Shown piece by piece: positions 10,060 to 18,201 of a stretch of 46,338 nt of DNA. A program made the position numbers and the translations under genes. The notes under the pieces were generated by a model. It searched no databases, was not told the origin of the DNA, and worked only from the letters and a program-made list of their open reading frames with translations. Position 1 is the stretch's first letter. Each line of letters starts with the position of its first letter. The stretch is from positions 1 to 46,338 of the forward strand of contig JASBTR010000162.1 of the NCBI GenBank assembly GCA_030148325.1. The letters run 5' to 3'. Origin of the DNA: Gammaproteobacteria bacterium. Lineage in GTDB: Bacteria > Pseudomonadota > Gammaproteobacteria > UBA6429 > Thiohalophilaceae.

Positions 10060-10227
10060 ATAAACCACCCCGCAGAAAGCTACGGGGTATTAGTCGAAGG
10101 AACAACCTGAACCGCCAGGACGCAAAGGACGCCAGAAATTGTTTGGCTAAATCTTGGCGTCCTTTGTGTCCTGGCGGTTAATATTAATCACAGCAAGCTG
10201 TGGGGAATTAAACCCGTAGAGATTAAA
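10060..10227. repeat. Composite intergenic palindrome, copy A
   Basis: The outer left part is a small hairpin, ACCCCG/CGGGGT (10067-10088), ending in GGGGTATTA. The core is a long inverted repeat: 25-base arms at 10110-10134 and 10155-10179 starting AACCGCCAGGAC, with one mismatch. The right end is the hairpin CACAGC/GCTGTG, followed by GGGGAATT and AGAGATTAAA. Bases 10060-10145 match the reverse complement of 34306-34391 at 81 of 86 positions, and 10191-10227 matches 13872-13908 at 31 of 37. It sits between two convergent genes and could end both transcripts. Confidence 0.85.
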
Positions 10228-10259
10228 TTTGGCGAATTGTAAAAGCAGATGCTCTGTAT

Positions 10260-13200
10260 TTATTTACATGGCAAAAAGCGCACTGTGGTTTCTATTTCAG
10301 CCAGAACATTTTTTAATTCTTCTAACGTAATCTTAATATCTTTTTCCGTGATGTCCGTATCCAGTGAAAATCGAACAGCACAATGTGCATCTTCTTCCGT
10401 AGAACCCATTGCCATCAATACGTGGGTTGGTTTGGGGGAACCTGACTTGCACGCTGAGCCCGACGAAAAGGATATGCCACGCTGATCCAGTGCAACCACG
10501 AGTGATTCGCCACGTATACCCGGCAGACTCATATTAAGTGTATTGGGAAGACGCCGGGTTTGGTGCCCATTTAAGTGGGACATCGGTACGAGTTCCTCGA
10601 TTCCCTTTTGAAGCTGGTCGCGCAATCGCGCCATGGGGCTGTTTTCATGCAACGATTCCAGCGCCAGCTCAGCTGCTTTCCCCATGCCAACAATCGCCGG
10701 GACATTTTCGGTACCCGCACGCAGACCAAATTCCTGTTGCCCGCCATGAATTAGAGACTCCAGTTCAATACCTTTTCGCGCATAGAGCATCCCGACACCT
10801 TTGGGTCCGTGAAACTTATGCCCGGAAAGGCTCAGAAGATCGACATCCAGCTTTTCTATATCGATGGGTATTTTTCCTGCAGCCTGAACTGCATCAGTAT
10901 GGAACAGCACGCCATGAGCATGCGCGACCTGTGCCAGTTCCCTGATCGGCTGAATACTACCAACTTCATTGTTGGCCATCATGATCGAAACCAGGATAGT
11001 TTTATCGGTTAAGGCGTCGGCTAATTGTTGCGGGTGAATAAGTCCGTCTCTGTCTACATTGAGATAGGTAAGCCTGAATCCCTGACGCTCAAGGAAAGCG
11101 GCCGTTTGTAAAATGGCCGGGTGTTCGATTCGGCTGGTAATGATATGCCAGCCGCTGGATTTCCGGGCGAATGCGATCCCTTTTAATGCCAGATTATTGG
11201 CTTCACTACCGCCACCAGTAAACATAATTCGCCTGGGCCTGGCGTTAATCAGCCTGCCCATCTGGCGACGGGCTTTATCAATAGCTTCATGCGCATCCCG
11301 CCCCACGCTATGGATGCTGGAAGGGTTACCATAAAGAGATTCAAGATAAGGCAACATCGCCTGTTTCACGCCTTTTGCTATGGCCGTGGTGGCATTGTTG
11401 TCAAGATAAATACTATGCCTGCGCTCTTCCCGCCCCTTACCGTTCAATGCCGTTGTTACCCTGTCTATACTATCTGCTCGGCTCAGGCGCGATTTTGCTT
11501 TAGCGTCACCGGCTTCCAGCTTGACTACATCGCAGAGCAGCGCCTTATACACCGGGAATCCGGAAATCTCATCATAATTATACAAATCGGTCAATTCGTT
11601 AACATTCCATTCTTGCCAGGCTTTCGGCCCCACCGGCGTACCGCCCCCCATATTGACCTCGATGGCGCCCCAGACAATATCATTACTGATCCTGGCACGA
11701 AACGGCACCGCGCCTCGGGCTGTGCGCACCTCTACCAGATCACCCTGTTCAATACCTCTGATTCGAGCATCTTCGATATTAATTTCGACTGTTGGTTCAG
11801 GGTTATCTTTATTAAGACCTTTGATACCATGGTGTTGTGAGCGGAAATCGGTCTGAGGACGCGCACCGGAGTTAAAAACCAGAGGGAAACGCTTATTAAG
11901 TTTCGGTGCCGCCTGCGGGCCTTCAACCGGCTCGATATATTTCGGTAATGGCTCATAGCCATACTCCTCCAGTTTGCTGGACCAGATTTCAAACTTGCCA
12001 CTGGGCGTTTCGAAGCCGGGTTTCCCGTCTTCTCGCAATCCTCCTTTTTCATATTTTTTGTATTCCATCATCGGCGTGTGTAATTTAACCCCGCCACCGT
12101 TGTCCTGAATATCTTCCAGGCTATAACCAGATCCTTCTAATGCCGCTCGTATGACTTCATCTTCAGTTTGAGGATAAAGGTGACCGTACCCCAGTCGTTG
12201 AGCCAGTTCCGCCATAATTAGATAATCATTACGCGCTTCACCTATGGGTTCCATCAGTTTTTCACGCAACCGAAAGATAGGGCCATAGACCATGTACGAA
12301 TCGATCTCGAACATCGTAGTCGCCGGCAGCACGATGTCAGCATATGCGGAATCCGCAGTAAGTTGACGATCAATGCTGACGACAAAATCAAGTTTGGACA
12401 GTGTTTCACGCCAGATGGAGGTTTGTGGCCAGGAAGTCAGCAGGGAGGCGCCGTGGATAATCAGGCCACGAATAGAGTACGGCTCACCATGCAGCACCGC
12501 ATCGACCAGGCCGGAAGCATGCGACTCCCCACGATAGTCGCTGTAAAGTGGAAATTTATCCCGCGCTGCAGCTCGCTGTAAATCGGGATTTTCCTGATTA
12601 CAGGAACGATTAATGGGGAAGTGCTGACCACGCATAGCCAGCCCCATTCCGCCCGGCGTATCAAGATGACCACTGATCGCAAACAGGCTTAATACGGCGC
12701 GAACAGCCTGAATGCCACTATTGGAATACTCTAACCCCGTATACATAACCGGCGCAGCACCTGTAGCCCTGGCAATACGTCGGGCAAGATCTCGAATTTT
12801 ATCCGCAGGTACAGCGGTAATTTTTTCTACGACTTCCGGGCGAAAATGCTGCGTATAAGTTATCAACTCATCAAAACCCAGCGTCCACTGATCTACAAAC
12901 TTTTCATCATACAAATCTTCATCGATCAGCACACCAATCATAGACAATGCCAGAGCGCCGTCAGTACCAGGGCGGATGGCAATCCATTCAGCGTCCGTGC
13001 GTTTGGCCGTCTCGGTACAGCGCGGATCGATTACCACAATGTCACAGCCCCTTTTCGCGGCCGCCTCAAGACGAATCATATCTAACGGGGGCGAATCAGT
13101 CGCTGGATTGGCGCCCCATACCAGTAGTAGTTCCGCATTTTCCATGTCCGTGTACATATTGGTCAACATGGTTCCCAGGGTTACATCGGGAGCAATCATG

Positions 13201-13667
13201 GCAAAGGAGACGTAACACAGCGCGCCAACCCCCATGGTATTAGGTGAACCAAAGGGGAAAAGAATATTAGATGCGGAAGAGACCGCGACCCCTTTCGGTT
13301 GATACATGTCACAGAGTGAGAGTTCAAACGCACCTCGCCCCGTATAAATAGAAACAGCCTCTGGACCTGATTCTGCTTTGATAGCGTTAAGATTTTTGAC
13401 AATAATGTCATAAGCCTCGTCCCAACTAACGGGCTCAAACTCATAACTGCCTTTGGCTCCCACACGTTTCATGGGATGCTTCAGGCGATGTTCAGAATAA
13501 ATAATTTCCGGGGCATGCTGTCCGCGACGACAGATCATACCAAGTTGATGGGTTTTATCGGCGCGAACATCTACAATTTTGCCGTTTTTCATTCCGGCTT
13601 CAATCCAGCAACCTGCCGGGCAAATGCCGCAGATGCCTTTTTTCCATTCAACTTCCTGCATCGCCAT
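10260..13667 (-). CDS. Molybdopterin oxidoreductase fused to a cysteine desulfurase
   Basis: A 1135-residue two-enzyme fusion in one uninterrupted frame. Residues 1 to about 720 are a DMSO-reductase-superfamily subunit. It has a [4Fe-4S] motif C13-x2-C16-x3-C20-x25-C46, likely bis-MGD binding segments (VWGANPATDSPP, VIDPRCTETAKRTD) and the C-terminal molydopterin-binding domain (about 590-715). C151 in GALCYVSF is the best candidate Mo ligand. After a charged linker (about 720-750), residues 752-1125 are a NifS/IscS-type cysteine desulfurase: YLDNNATT, EHPAIL, NNEVGSIQP, HTDAVQA (923-929), PLP lysine K951 in SGHKFHGPKG, and active-site cysteine C1073 in SSGSACKSGS. No Tat signal is present, so it is cytoplasmic. 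AAGGAAG precedes the ATG. There are no adjacent ferredoxin or membrane subunits. The reaction of the Mo half is unknown; a role for the NifS half in sulfurating the cofactor, or in passing persulfide to the Mo site, is inference. Confidence 0.93.
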   Translation of the reverse strand: MAMQEVEWKKGICGICPAGCWIEAGMKNGKIVDVRADKTHQLGMICRRGQHAPEIIYSEHRLKHPMKRVGAKGSYEFEPVSWDEAYDIIVKNLNAIKAESGPEAVSIYTGRGAFELSLCDMYQPKGVAVSSASNILFPFGSPNTMGVGALCYVSFAMIAPDVTLGTMLTNMYTDMENAELLLVWGANPATDSPPLDMIRLEAAAKRGCDIVVIDPRCTETAKRTDAEWIAIRPGTDGALALSMIGVLIDEDLYDEKFVDQWTLGFDELITYTQHFRPEVVEKITAVPADKIRDLARRIARATGAAPVMYTGLEYSNSGIQAVRAVLSLFAISGHLDTPGGMGLAMRGQHFPINRSCNQENPDLQRAAARDKFPLYSDYRGESHASGLVDAVLHGEPYSIRGLIIHGASLLTSWPQTSIWRETLSKLDFVVSIDRQLTADSAYADIVLPATTMFEIDSYMVYGPIFRLREKLMEPIGEARNDYLIMAELAQRLGYGHLYPQTEDEVIRAALEGSGYSLEDIQDNGGGVKLHTPMMEYKKYEKGGLREDGKPGFETPSGKFEIWSSKLEEYGYEPLPKYIEPVEGPQAAPKLNKRFPLVFNSGARPQTDFRSQHHGIKGLNKDNPEPTVEINIEDARIRGIEQGDLVEVRTARGAVPFRARISNDIVWGAIEVNMGGGTPVGPKAWQEWNVNELTDLYNYDEISGFPVYKALLCDVVKLEAGDAKAKSRLSRADSIDRVTTALNGKGREERRHSIYLDNNATTAIAKGVKQAMLPYLESLYGNPSSIHSVGRDAHEAIDKARRQMGRLINARPRRIMFTGGGSEANNLALKGIAFARKSSGWHIITSRIEHPAILQTAAFLERQGFRLTYLNVDRDGLIHPQQLADALTDKTILVSIMMANNEVGSIQPIRELAQVAHAHGVLFHTDAVQAAGKIPIDIEKLDVDLLSLSGHKFHGPKGVGMLYARKGIELESLIHGGQQEFGLRAGTENVPAIVGMGKAAELALESLHENSPMARLRDQLQKGIEELVPMSHLNGHQTRRLPNTLNMSLPGIRGESLVVALDQRGISFSSGSACKSGSPKPTHVLMAMGSTEEDAHCAVRFSLDTDITEKDIKITLEELKNVLAEIETTVRFLPCK

Positions 13668-13731
13668 CCGGCTTCCTTATTTTATACAATTACTTATTTA
13701 TAAGAGCACATGGTTAAGTGCCCCATATGGA

Positions 13732-13908
13732 ATAAACTACCCCGCTGCAAGCGGGCGGGGTATTAGATCGCAGGAGCGAGCTTGCTCGCGAAAGCGGTTG
13801 CCTGAACCTCAAACTGTTCGCGGACGAGCCCGCTCCTACCGGTTTTCGCCACCTGCTCCTACCGATTTTCGCTGCAAGCAGCGGGGAATTTAACCCAAAG
13901 AGATTAAA
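13732..13908. repeat. Composite intergenic palindrome, copy C
   Basis: It has the same outer frame and orientation as the copy at 10060: a left hairpin of the CCCCGC...GGGGTATTA type (13738-13764) and a right end with CGCTGC-AA-GCAGCG, GGGGAATT and AGAGATTAAA. The core is different: a GGAGCGAGCTTGCTCGCGAA element (13773-13792) facing GTTCGCGGACGAGCCCGCTC, resembling Pseudomonas-type REP sequences. The right end runs into the stop codon of the DUF302 gene. Copies A and C bracket the Mo/NifS fusion gene as direct repeats. Confidence 0.8.
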
Positions 13909-14413
13909 AATCGCCACTTGCACCGGCCTGCATTATTCGCGCCAGTGTTTTATTGATACGCATTGCAATTGTTTTCAGTTTCGGTGGCAAATCTGTATTA
14001 TTAATTAACATATCCAGGTTAATCATCATTAACCATACTTTGCCATTTCCATCTTCAACCAGCGCTATTCGGCAAGGCATGTATGCGGCAAAAATCGGAT
14101 TAAATTTCACCATTTTGTGCGCATCTGCCGGGTTGCAAAACTGAAATATCTCAAGCCTTCCTGATTTAATGCCACGAGCCTTCAATTCTTTTGATAGCGG
14201 CTGGTGCGCAACAAATTTCATGTTCAGTTCAATTGCTTTCGATTTTAGCGCGATAATTGCATCATCCGCACTAACATCATCAGCAAGAGGCAATTTAGAC
14301 ACCGTTTGAGAAATATCAAACTGTATCACCGGGGGAACAGACTTTCCAGCATAAGCAGAATAATGAATACATAACAATGTGACTGATAAAAGAATCGCTT
14401 TTTTCAATTTCAT
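13904..14413 (-). CDS. Exported DUF302-family protein
   Basis: A 169-residue protein with a Sec signal peptide (KKAILLSVTLLCIHYSAYA, cleavage probably after AYA at about 22). The mature part has the DUF302 pattern: DDAIIALKSKAIELNMKFV, LEIFQFCNPADAHKM and YMPCRIALVEDGNGKVWL. The molecular function of DUF302 proteins is not settled. Two conserved-looking cysteines (in FQFCNP and MPCRIA) could form a disulfide or bind a ligand. It lies 29 bases after the DUF5996 gene and is probably co-transcribed with it. Confidence 0.85.
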   Translation of the reverse strand: MKLKKAILLSVTLLCIHYSAYAGKSVPPVIQFDISQTVSKLPLADDVSADDAIIALKSKAIELNMKFVAHQPLSKELKARGIKSGRLEIFQFCNPADAHKMVKFNPIFAAYMPCRIALVEDGNGKVWLMMINLDMLINNTDLPPKLKTIAMRINKTLARIMQAGASGDF

Positions 14414-14442
14414 TTTAATTTACCCGCTTTAATTAAAAATAA

Positions 14443-15351
14443 TTACAACTCAAAAGATTTAGAATCCCACTCGCTGCATTCACAACCCGCCTGATAAGCG
14501 CTTTGTAGAAAAAGCATGATATCCGCATCGGGATCCTGTGATTGCTGCACTGACTCGTAAGGCAAAAAGGCCATGGCATAGCCCGGATCAGTATTCCAGA
14601 CAGCCGCATCCGGCTGCAGACGTTGCTCTATCAGCGCCTCAGGCTCAGGATATACATAAGCATAAAAAGCAGCCTCTCTTACCACCTCATCTCCCGCCCA
14701 GAATCCAAAACTCATTACTTCATGGGAGTAGGCTTCTCGTTCAACATTGGTGGGCCATGTTCTTTCCGGCGCGCGGTTCCCTGAAAATCGGCTGACAACA
14801 AGATCAAGATGATGCCAGAACAGATGAACCGGAGTGCTTTTCCCTATGTACATTGACCTGTATTTCTCAAACACCGTACCGACGAGAACCAGTATTCGCC
14901 AAAATCTGTTTACGTACTCCTTGTCATATTGGGCGGCAACCTTATTGCTCTCAAAAGGCACCTTGCTGATATTGTCGTAGGGAACAGAATTAATCTCGAC
15001 ATTTACACCAAGTTCAGAAAGCATCCTGAGAATAGTGTTGTAGAATTGAGCAACAGATACCCCATTTATATTAACAAACTCCAGTTCTCCGTTACTGGTT
15101 CGGATAGAAACCACATGATGGATAAAATCAAATTCGATCTCGAACATCATTCCATTATAAGGAATGGGTCGTGTCGTAAGTCCGCGCGTGGAAATATATA
15201 ACGGAGCATGCCACCAGTGATTTGTTTTTGGAAAAAGCCCCAGCCTTATTTTCCCAACAATCTGGACATAAAGATGTAGTGTTTTTTTTGTTTCCTCCCA
15301 CTCAGCCAGTGGCAGCGGGGGATATGTGGGGTGTTGAATTTTATGTACCAT
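14443..15351 (-). CDS. DUF5996-family protein
   Basis: A 302-residue, probably cytoplasmic protein. The opening PPLPLAEWEETKKTLHLYVQ, then IVGKIRLGL, TNHWWHAPLYIS and RGLTT, are the hallmark of DUF5996; the biochemical role is unknown. Trp and His residues are frequent (NHWWH, LFWHHLDL), which may mark a metal or ligand pocket. The ATG has GGAG six bases upstream. It lies 80 bases downstream of the LtrA gene and 29 bases upstream of the DUF302 gene on the same strand. A small inverted repeat (ATCCTC/GAGGAT, 15372-15388) sits in the gap to LtrA. Confidence 0.85.
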   Translation of the reverse strand: MVHKIQHPTYPPLPLAEWEETKKTLHLYVQIVGKIRLGLFPKTNHWWHAPLYISTRGLTTRPIPYNGMMFEIEFDFIHHVVSIRTSNGELEFVNINGVSVAQFYNTILRMLSELGVNVEINSVPYDNISKVPFESNKVAAQYDKEYVNRFWRILVLVGTVFEKYRSMYIGKSTPVHLFWHHLDLVVSRFSGNRAPERTWPTNVEREAYSHEVMSFGFWAGDEVVREAAFYAYVYPEPEALIEQRLQPDAAVWNTDPGYAMAFLPYESVQQSQDPDADIMLFLQSAYQAGCECSEWDSKSFEL

Positions 15352-15431
15352 AACAGGCTCCGTGTTAAGACATCCTCATGGCGAGGATAGTCGCCATATT
15401 CACAAATAAGCATCGTTACCCGTTAAGATGT

Positions 15432-16592
15432 TTATTTAACTACTTTTATAACAAATGCGGATTCCAGCCAGATATATATGACCAGCATGGAAACTATCGC
15501 AAATGCAAGAAACTGATTGCTAATAAAGCTCGACAGACCAACGAAAATAAGGATTGATGTAAGTATCAACAGCCCCCGCGCAAAAAACAACCTGCCCGAT
15601 TTGTTATTTATATATTGATGATGAATAAATTGCAGCGGCACAAGTATCAATAACAGACTAAAAGAGAATATAAAACTTAAATCGTTTGTGGAATGGTTGG
15701 TGGAAACCAGTCTTTGCACCCCGGCAGCGAGCAGTCCTATCCCCATATATATTGGTAAATGCCCGTAAAGAAACAGGTGGGCGGCGCCCTGCAAATTTCC
15801 TGTGAGCGCTTTTTCCAGTGTTTCAAAATATAACCACCAAATTGCGCAAATTATAGAAAACCCAAAAACCAGATTCAGGACAAGCGTTTCAGAAAACTCA
15901 TAAGTATCCGCACCCGACACAAGACCAAGAAAAGATTCCCCCATCACCAACAAGGCAAAAAGTCCTGCCCTTTCCGGTAAATGTGTATTATGTACGGGAA
16001 CCAGGGCGAGTTGTTTTCGCAGTAAAAGAGGCGTTGCCAGTTCAATTACAAGCCCTGCAACCCATAATATATACATTGCCGGTGGCGGAAAAAATACAGA
16101 AACCACCCAGCAAGATGAACCCACAGCAAAACCAAAGGACAGGCCGCCCGCGATGGGTCGAACATCCGGGTTACCAAGATAGACCCGCATATACATAAGA
16201 ACTAAAATCCAGCGGGTGGCTGCGTAGGCTAAAGCGAATATTACGCCGGTTTTTCCAAATGCATTGCCAACCCCGAAGGCAAGCATAATAGCAAAAAACA
16301 TCTGTAATAACGTGAGCAGGCTATCTGTGATGTCATAGGTGCCAAACCTGTTTTGGTACATAGTATGGCCAACCCATGACCACCACACCGGGACAAAAAG
16401 TGTAAAGAATGCCAGGTAATCGCTGGTTTCTATATGCCCATTATGCCCCGCGACAACAATATGTGTTAACCGCGTCAGCGCCACAACATAAACAAGATCA
16501 AAGAACAGTTCTAGCCAGACGGCATGCCTTCCTTCCTCAGTATTAAGCCCTATACGTTTCACTGAATTACCTGCCGTCAATAACAATTGCAC
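15432..16592 (-). CDS. Low temperature requirement protein A (LtrA) family membrane protein
   Basis: A 386-residue polytopic protein with about ten predicted spans. The N-terminal signature HAVWLELFFDLVYVVALTRL is characteristic of the LtrA family, named for a Listeria locus needed for growth in the cold. The transported substrate, if any, is unknown. The longest frame begins with GTG at 16592 without a ribosome binding site. An in-frame GTG at 16562 has AGG seven bases upstream and leaves the conserved region intact, so it may be the real start. It heads a possible operon with the DUF5996 and DUF302 genes. Confidence 0.88.
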   Translation of the reverse strand: MQLLLTAGNSVKRIGLNTEEGRHAVWLELFFDLVYVVALTRLTHIVVAGHNGHIETSDYLAFFTLFVPVWWSWVGHTMYQNRFGTYDITDSLLTLLQMFFAIMLAFGVGNAFGKTGVIFALAYAATRWILVLMYMRVYLGNPDVRPIAGGLSFGFAVGSSCWVVSVFFPPPAMYILWVAGLVIELATPLLLRKQLALVPVHNTHLPERAGLFALLVMGESFLGLVSGADTYEFSETLVLNLVFGFSIICAIWWLYFETLEKALTGNLQGAAHLFLYGHLPIYMGIGLLAAGVQRLVSTNHSTNDLSFIFSFSLLLILVPLQFIHHQYINNKSGRLFFARGLLILTSILIFVGLSSFISNQFLAFAIVSMLVIYIWLESAFVIKVVK

Positions 16593-16771
16593 AAGTGAAA
16601 GCTTATAAAGTAAGCTTGAAATCCTGAAACTGTCCTTTCGTACAGGTTCCCCTGAATTTATTTTTCGAGATAATAAAAAAATGGCTGTTTTTATTGCTAA
16701 AATGTTGAAAACTCACCTTATTTCATATACTTAATCGGGAACGTTAATTATTTGCATGCACAGGCGATAGC

Positions 16772-17104
16772 ATGCTAATTAAGCTGGCTGGACGTTCATT
16801 ATGCATTCTTAATATGCAAATTATTATATCCCTGAACACATGGAATTCTCAGCGAATGCCCCTGTGGGTAGTGATAAAAGCGTTTTCTACAGATCCGACC
16901 TATTCCAGTAAAAAATCAGGGTTAACCCCATTTTGTCAGCAACCTGAATTGTGCCAAACCCGTGAGAAGGAATATGGAAGTTTTTCGGGAACAGGACGCA
17001 GAACCAGTCGCACTATGGAAGCTGCTTTGTGCCGTTGCAACGCATCAAAAGACAGGCCATACTGTAACGAATCACATATGGCGACTGGTTTTTGCACCAA
17101 ATAA
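16772..17104 (+). CDS. Small CDGSH-like iron-sulfur protein, possibly frameshifted
   Basis: The last 25 codons encode CRCNASKDRPYCNESHMA followed by TGF. This fits the CDGSH [2Fe-2S] signature C-x-C-x2-(S/T)-x3-P-x-C-x-x-(S/T)-H, with N-E replacing the usual D-G. The two first cysteines, the third cysteine and the histidine ligand are all present. The upstream part of the 110-residue frame resembles no known CDGSH protein. An overlapping frame begins MEVFREQDAEPVALWKL (from about 16974) and looks more protein-like, so a frameshift or a decayed gene is possible. The gene lies 58 bases before egtD on the same strand. The rest of the 16593-17162 gap shows nothing else. Confidence 0.5.
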   Translation: MLIKLAGRSLCILNMQIIISLNTWNSQRMPLWVVIKAFSTDPTYSSKKSGLTPFCQQPELCQTREKEYGSFSGTGRRTSRTMEAALCRCNASKDRPYCNESHMATGFCTK

Positions 17105-17162
17105 TTAATAAAGCAGGCACTCAATTTAAATTTCACCGATTTTTCCTTATGGAGAACAGGCA

Positions 17163-18131
17163 ATGACGCCCCCCCTTTCACAAAGATTACTGTTTCACGA
17201 TCTGGAGCCTGAGAACTCCAGTTTTCATGAAGATATCATAAGCGGATTAAGCAACAAACCGCGAAATATCCCGCCAAAGTATTTTTATGACGAACACGGT
17301 TCTCACCTGTTTGATGCGATATGTGAAACACCCGAGTACTATCCAACCCGGACAGAAACAGCCATCATAAAAGATAACCTGGAAGAAATTTGCACATATC
17401 TCGGAAAAGAGTGTGTATTAATCGAGCCGGGAAGTGGCGCCAGCAAAAAGGTACGTCTTCTATTAGATATGCTCGAACCTCACACCTATATCCCTCTGGA
17501 TATTTCAAGCGACTACCTTTATTCTGTTGCCAGGAATCTGGTGTCTGAATATCCGAAACTTCGAGTTATAGCTGCATGTGTCGATTTTACTACCCCCATA
17601 AATCTACCCGACTACCCGGTTAAAAAACGGCGAGTCGCTTTTTTCCCTGGCTCAAGCATTGGCAACTTTGAACCTGAAGAAGCTGTGACCTTTCTGAGAA
17701 ATCTGCATAGTTTAGTTGAACCTGGTGGCGGGTTGTTGATTGGCGTTGATTTGAAAAAAGATCCCGATATTCTTAATAATGCTTACAATGATAAACAGGG
17801 GATAACCGCACAGTTTAATCTAAACATTCTGACCCATATAAACCGCAAATTAAACACAAATTTTGACGTTGATTGTTTTGAGCACAAAGCTTTTTATAAT
17901 GAAGTTTCAGGAAGAGTTGAAATGCATCTACTGTGCAAAGACAGTCAATCCGTCACCATTGGTAACAACGTATTTAAACTTGAACAGGGAGAGTCTATAC
18001 ACACAGAAAATTCATATAAATATTCTATTTCTGAGTTTCACTCCCTGGCCATGCAAGCTGGATTCAATAGAGAAAAAACATGGACGGATGCAGATGGATT
18101 GTTCAGCATCCATTACCTTAGAGCCTCATAG
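17163..18131 (+). CDS. egtD: L-histidine N-alpha-methyltransferase (EgtD)
   Basis: A 322-residue enzyme of the usual length that trimethylates histidine to hercynine, the first step to ergothioneine. Family landmarks are PKYFYDEHGS (38-47), TPEYYPTRTE (56-65), the SAM-binding EPGSGASKK (88-96), FFPGSSIGNFEPEEA (160-174) and YNDKQGITAQFN (208-219). Residues matching the histidine pocket of the mycobacterial enzyme are present: N168, Y208, M254, E282 and S284. This supports true histidine specificity rather than a divergent paralogue. GGAGA lies upstream of the ATG. The usual partner EgtB is not in the window. The inverted repeat AGCCTCA/TGAGGCT (18122-18138) surrounds the stop codon. Confidence 0.93.
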   Translation: MTPPLSQRLLFHDLEPENSSFHEDIISGLSNKPRNIPPKYFYDEHGSHLFDAICETPEYYPTRTETAIIKDNLEEICTYLGKECVLIEPGSGASKKVRLLLDMLEPHTYIPLDISSDYLYSVARNLVSEYPKLRVIAACVDFTTPINLPDYPVKKRRVAFFPGSSIGNFEPEEAVTFLRNLHSLVEPGGGLLIGVDLKKDPDILNNAYNDKQGITAQFNLNILTHINRKLNTNFDVDCFEHKAFYNEVSGRVEMHLLCKDSQSVTIGNNVFKLEQGESIHTENSYKYSISEFHSLAMQAGFNREKTWTDADGLFSIHYLRAS

Positions 18132-18201
18132 TGAGGCTGTCTGCGTTGCCGGTCCGACAGTGATTTATCAGAATGTATTTTTTGAACAGTTGAAAAAGAA
18201 T

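Noticed and set aside
10060-10227. CRISPR array or tRNA in the repeat-rich gaps
   Set aside because: Repeats are single palindromes, not regularly spaced direct repeats; no cloverleaf or spacer pattern was found.
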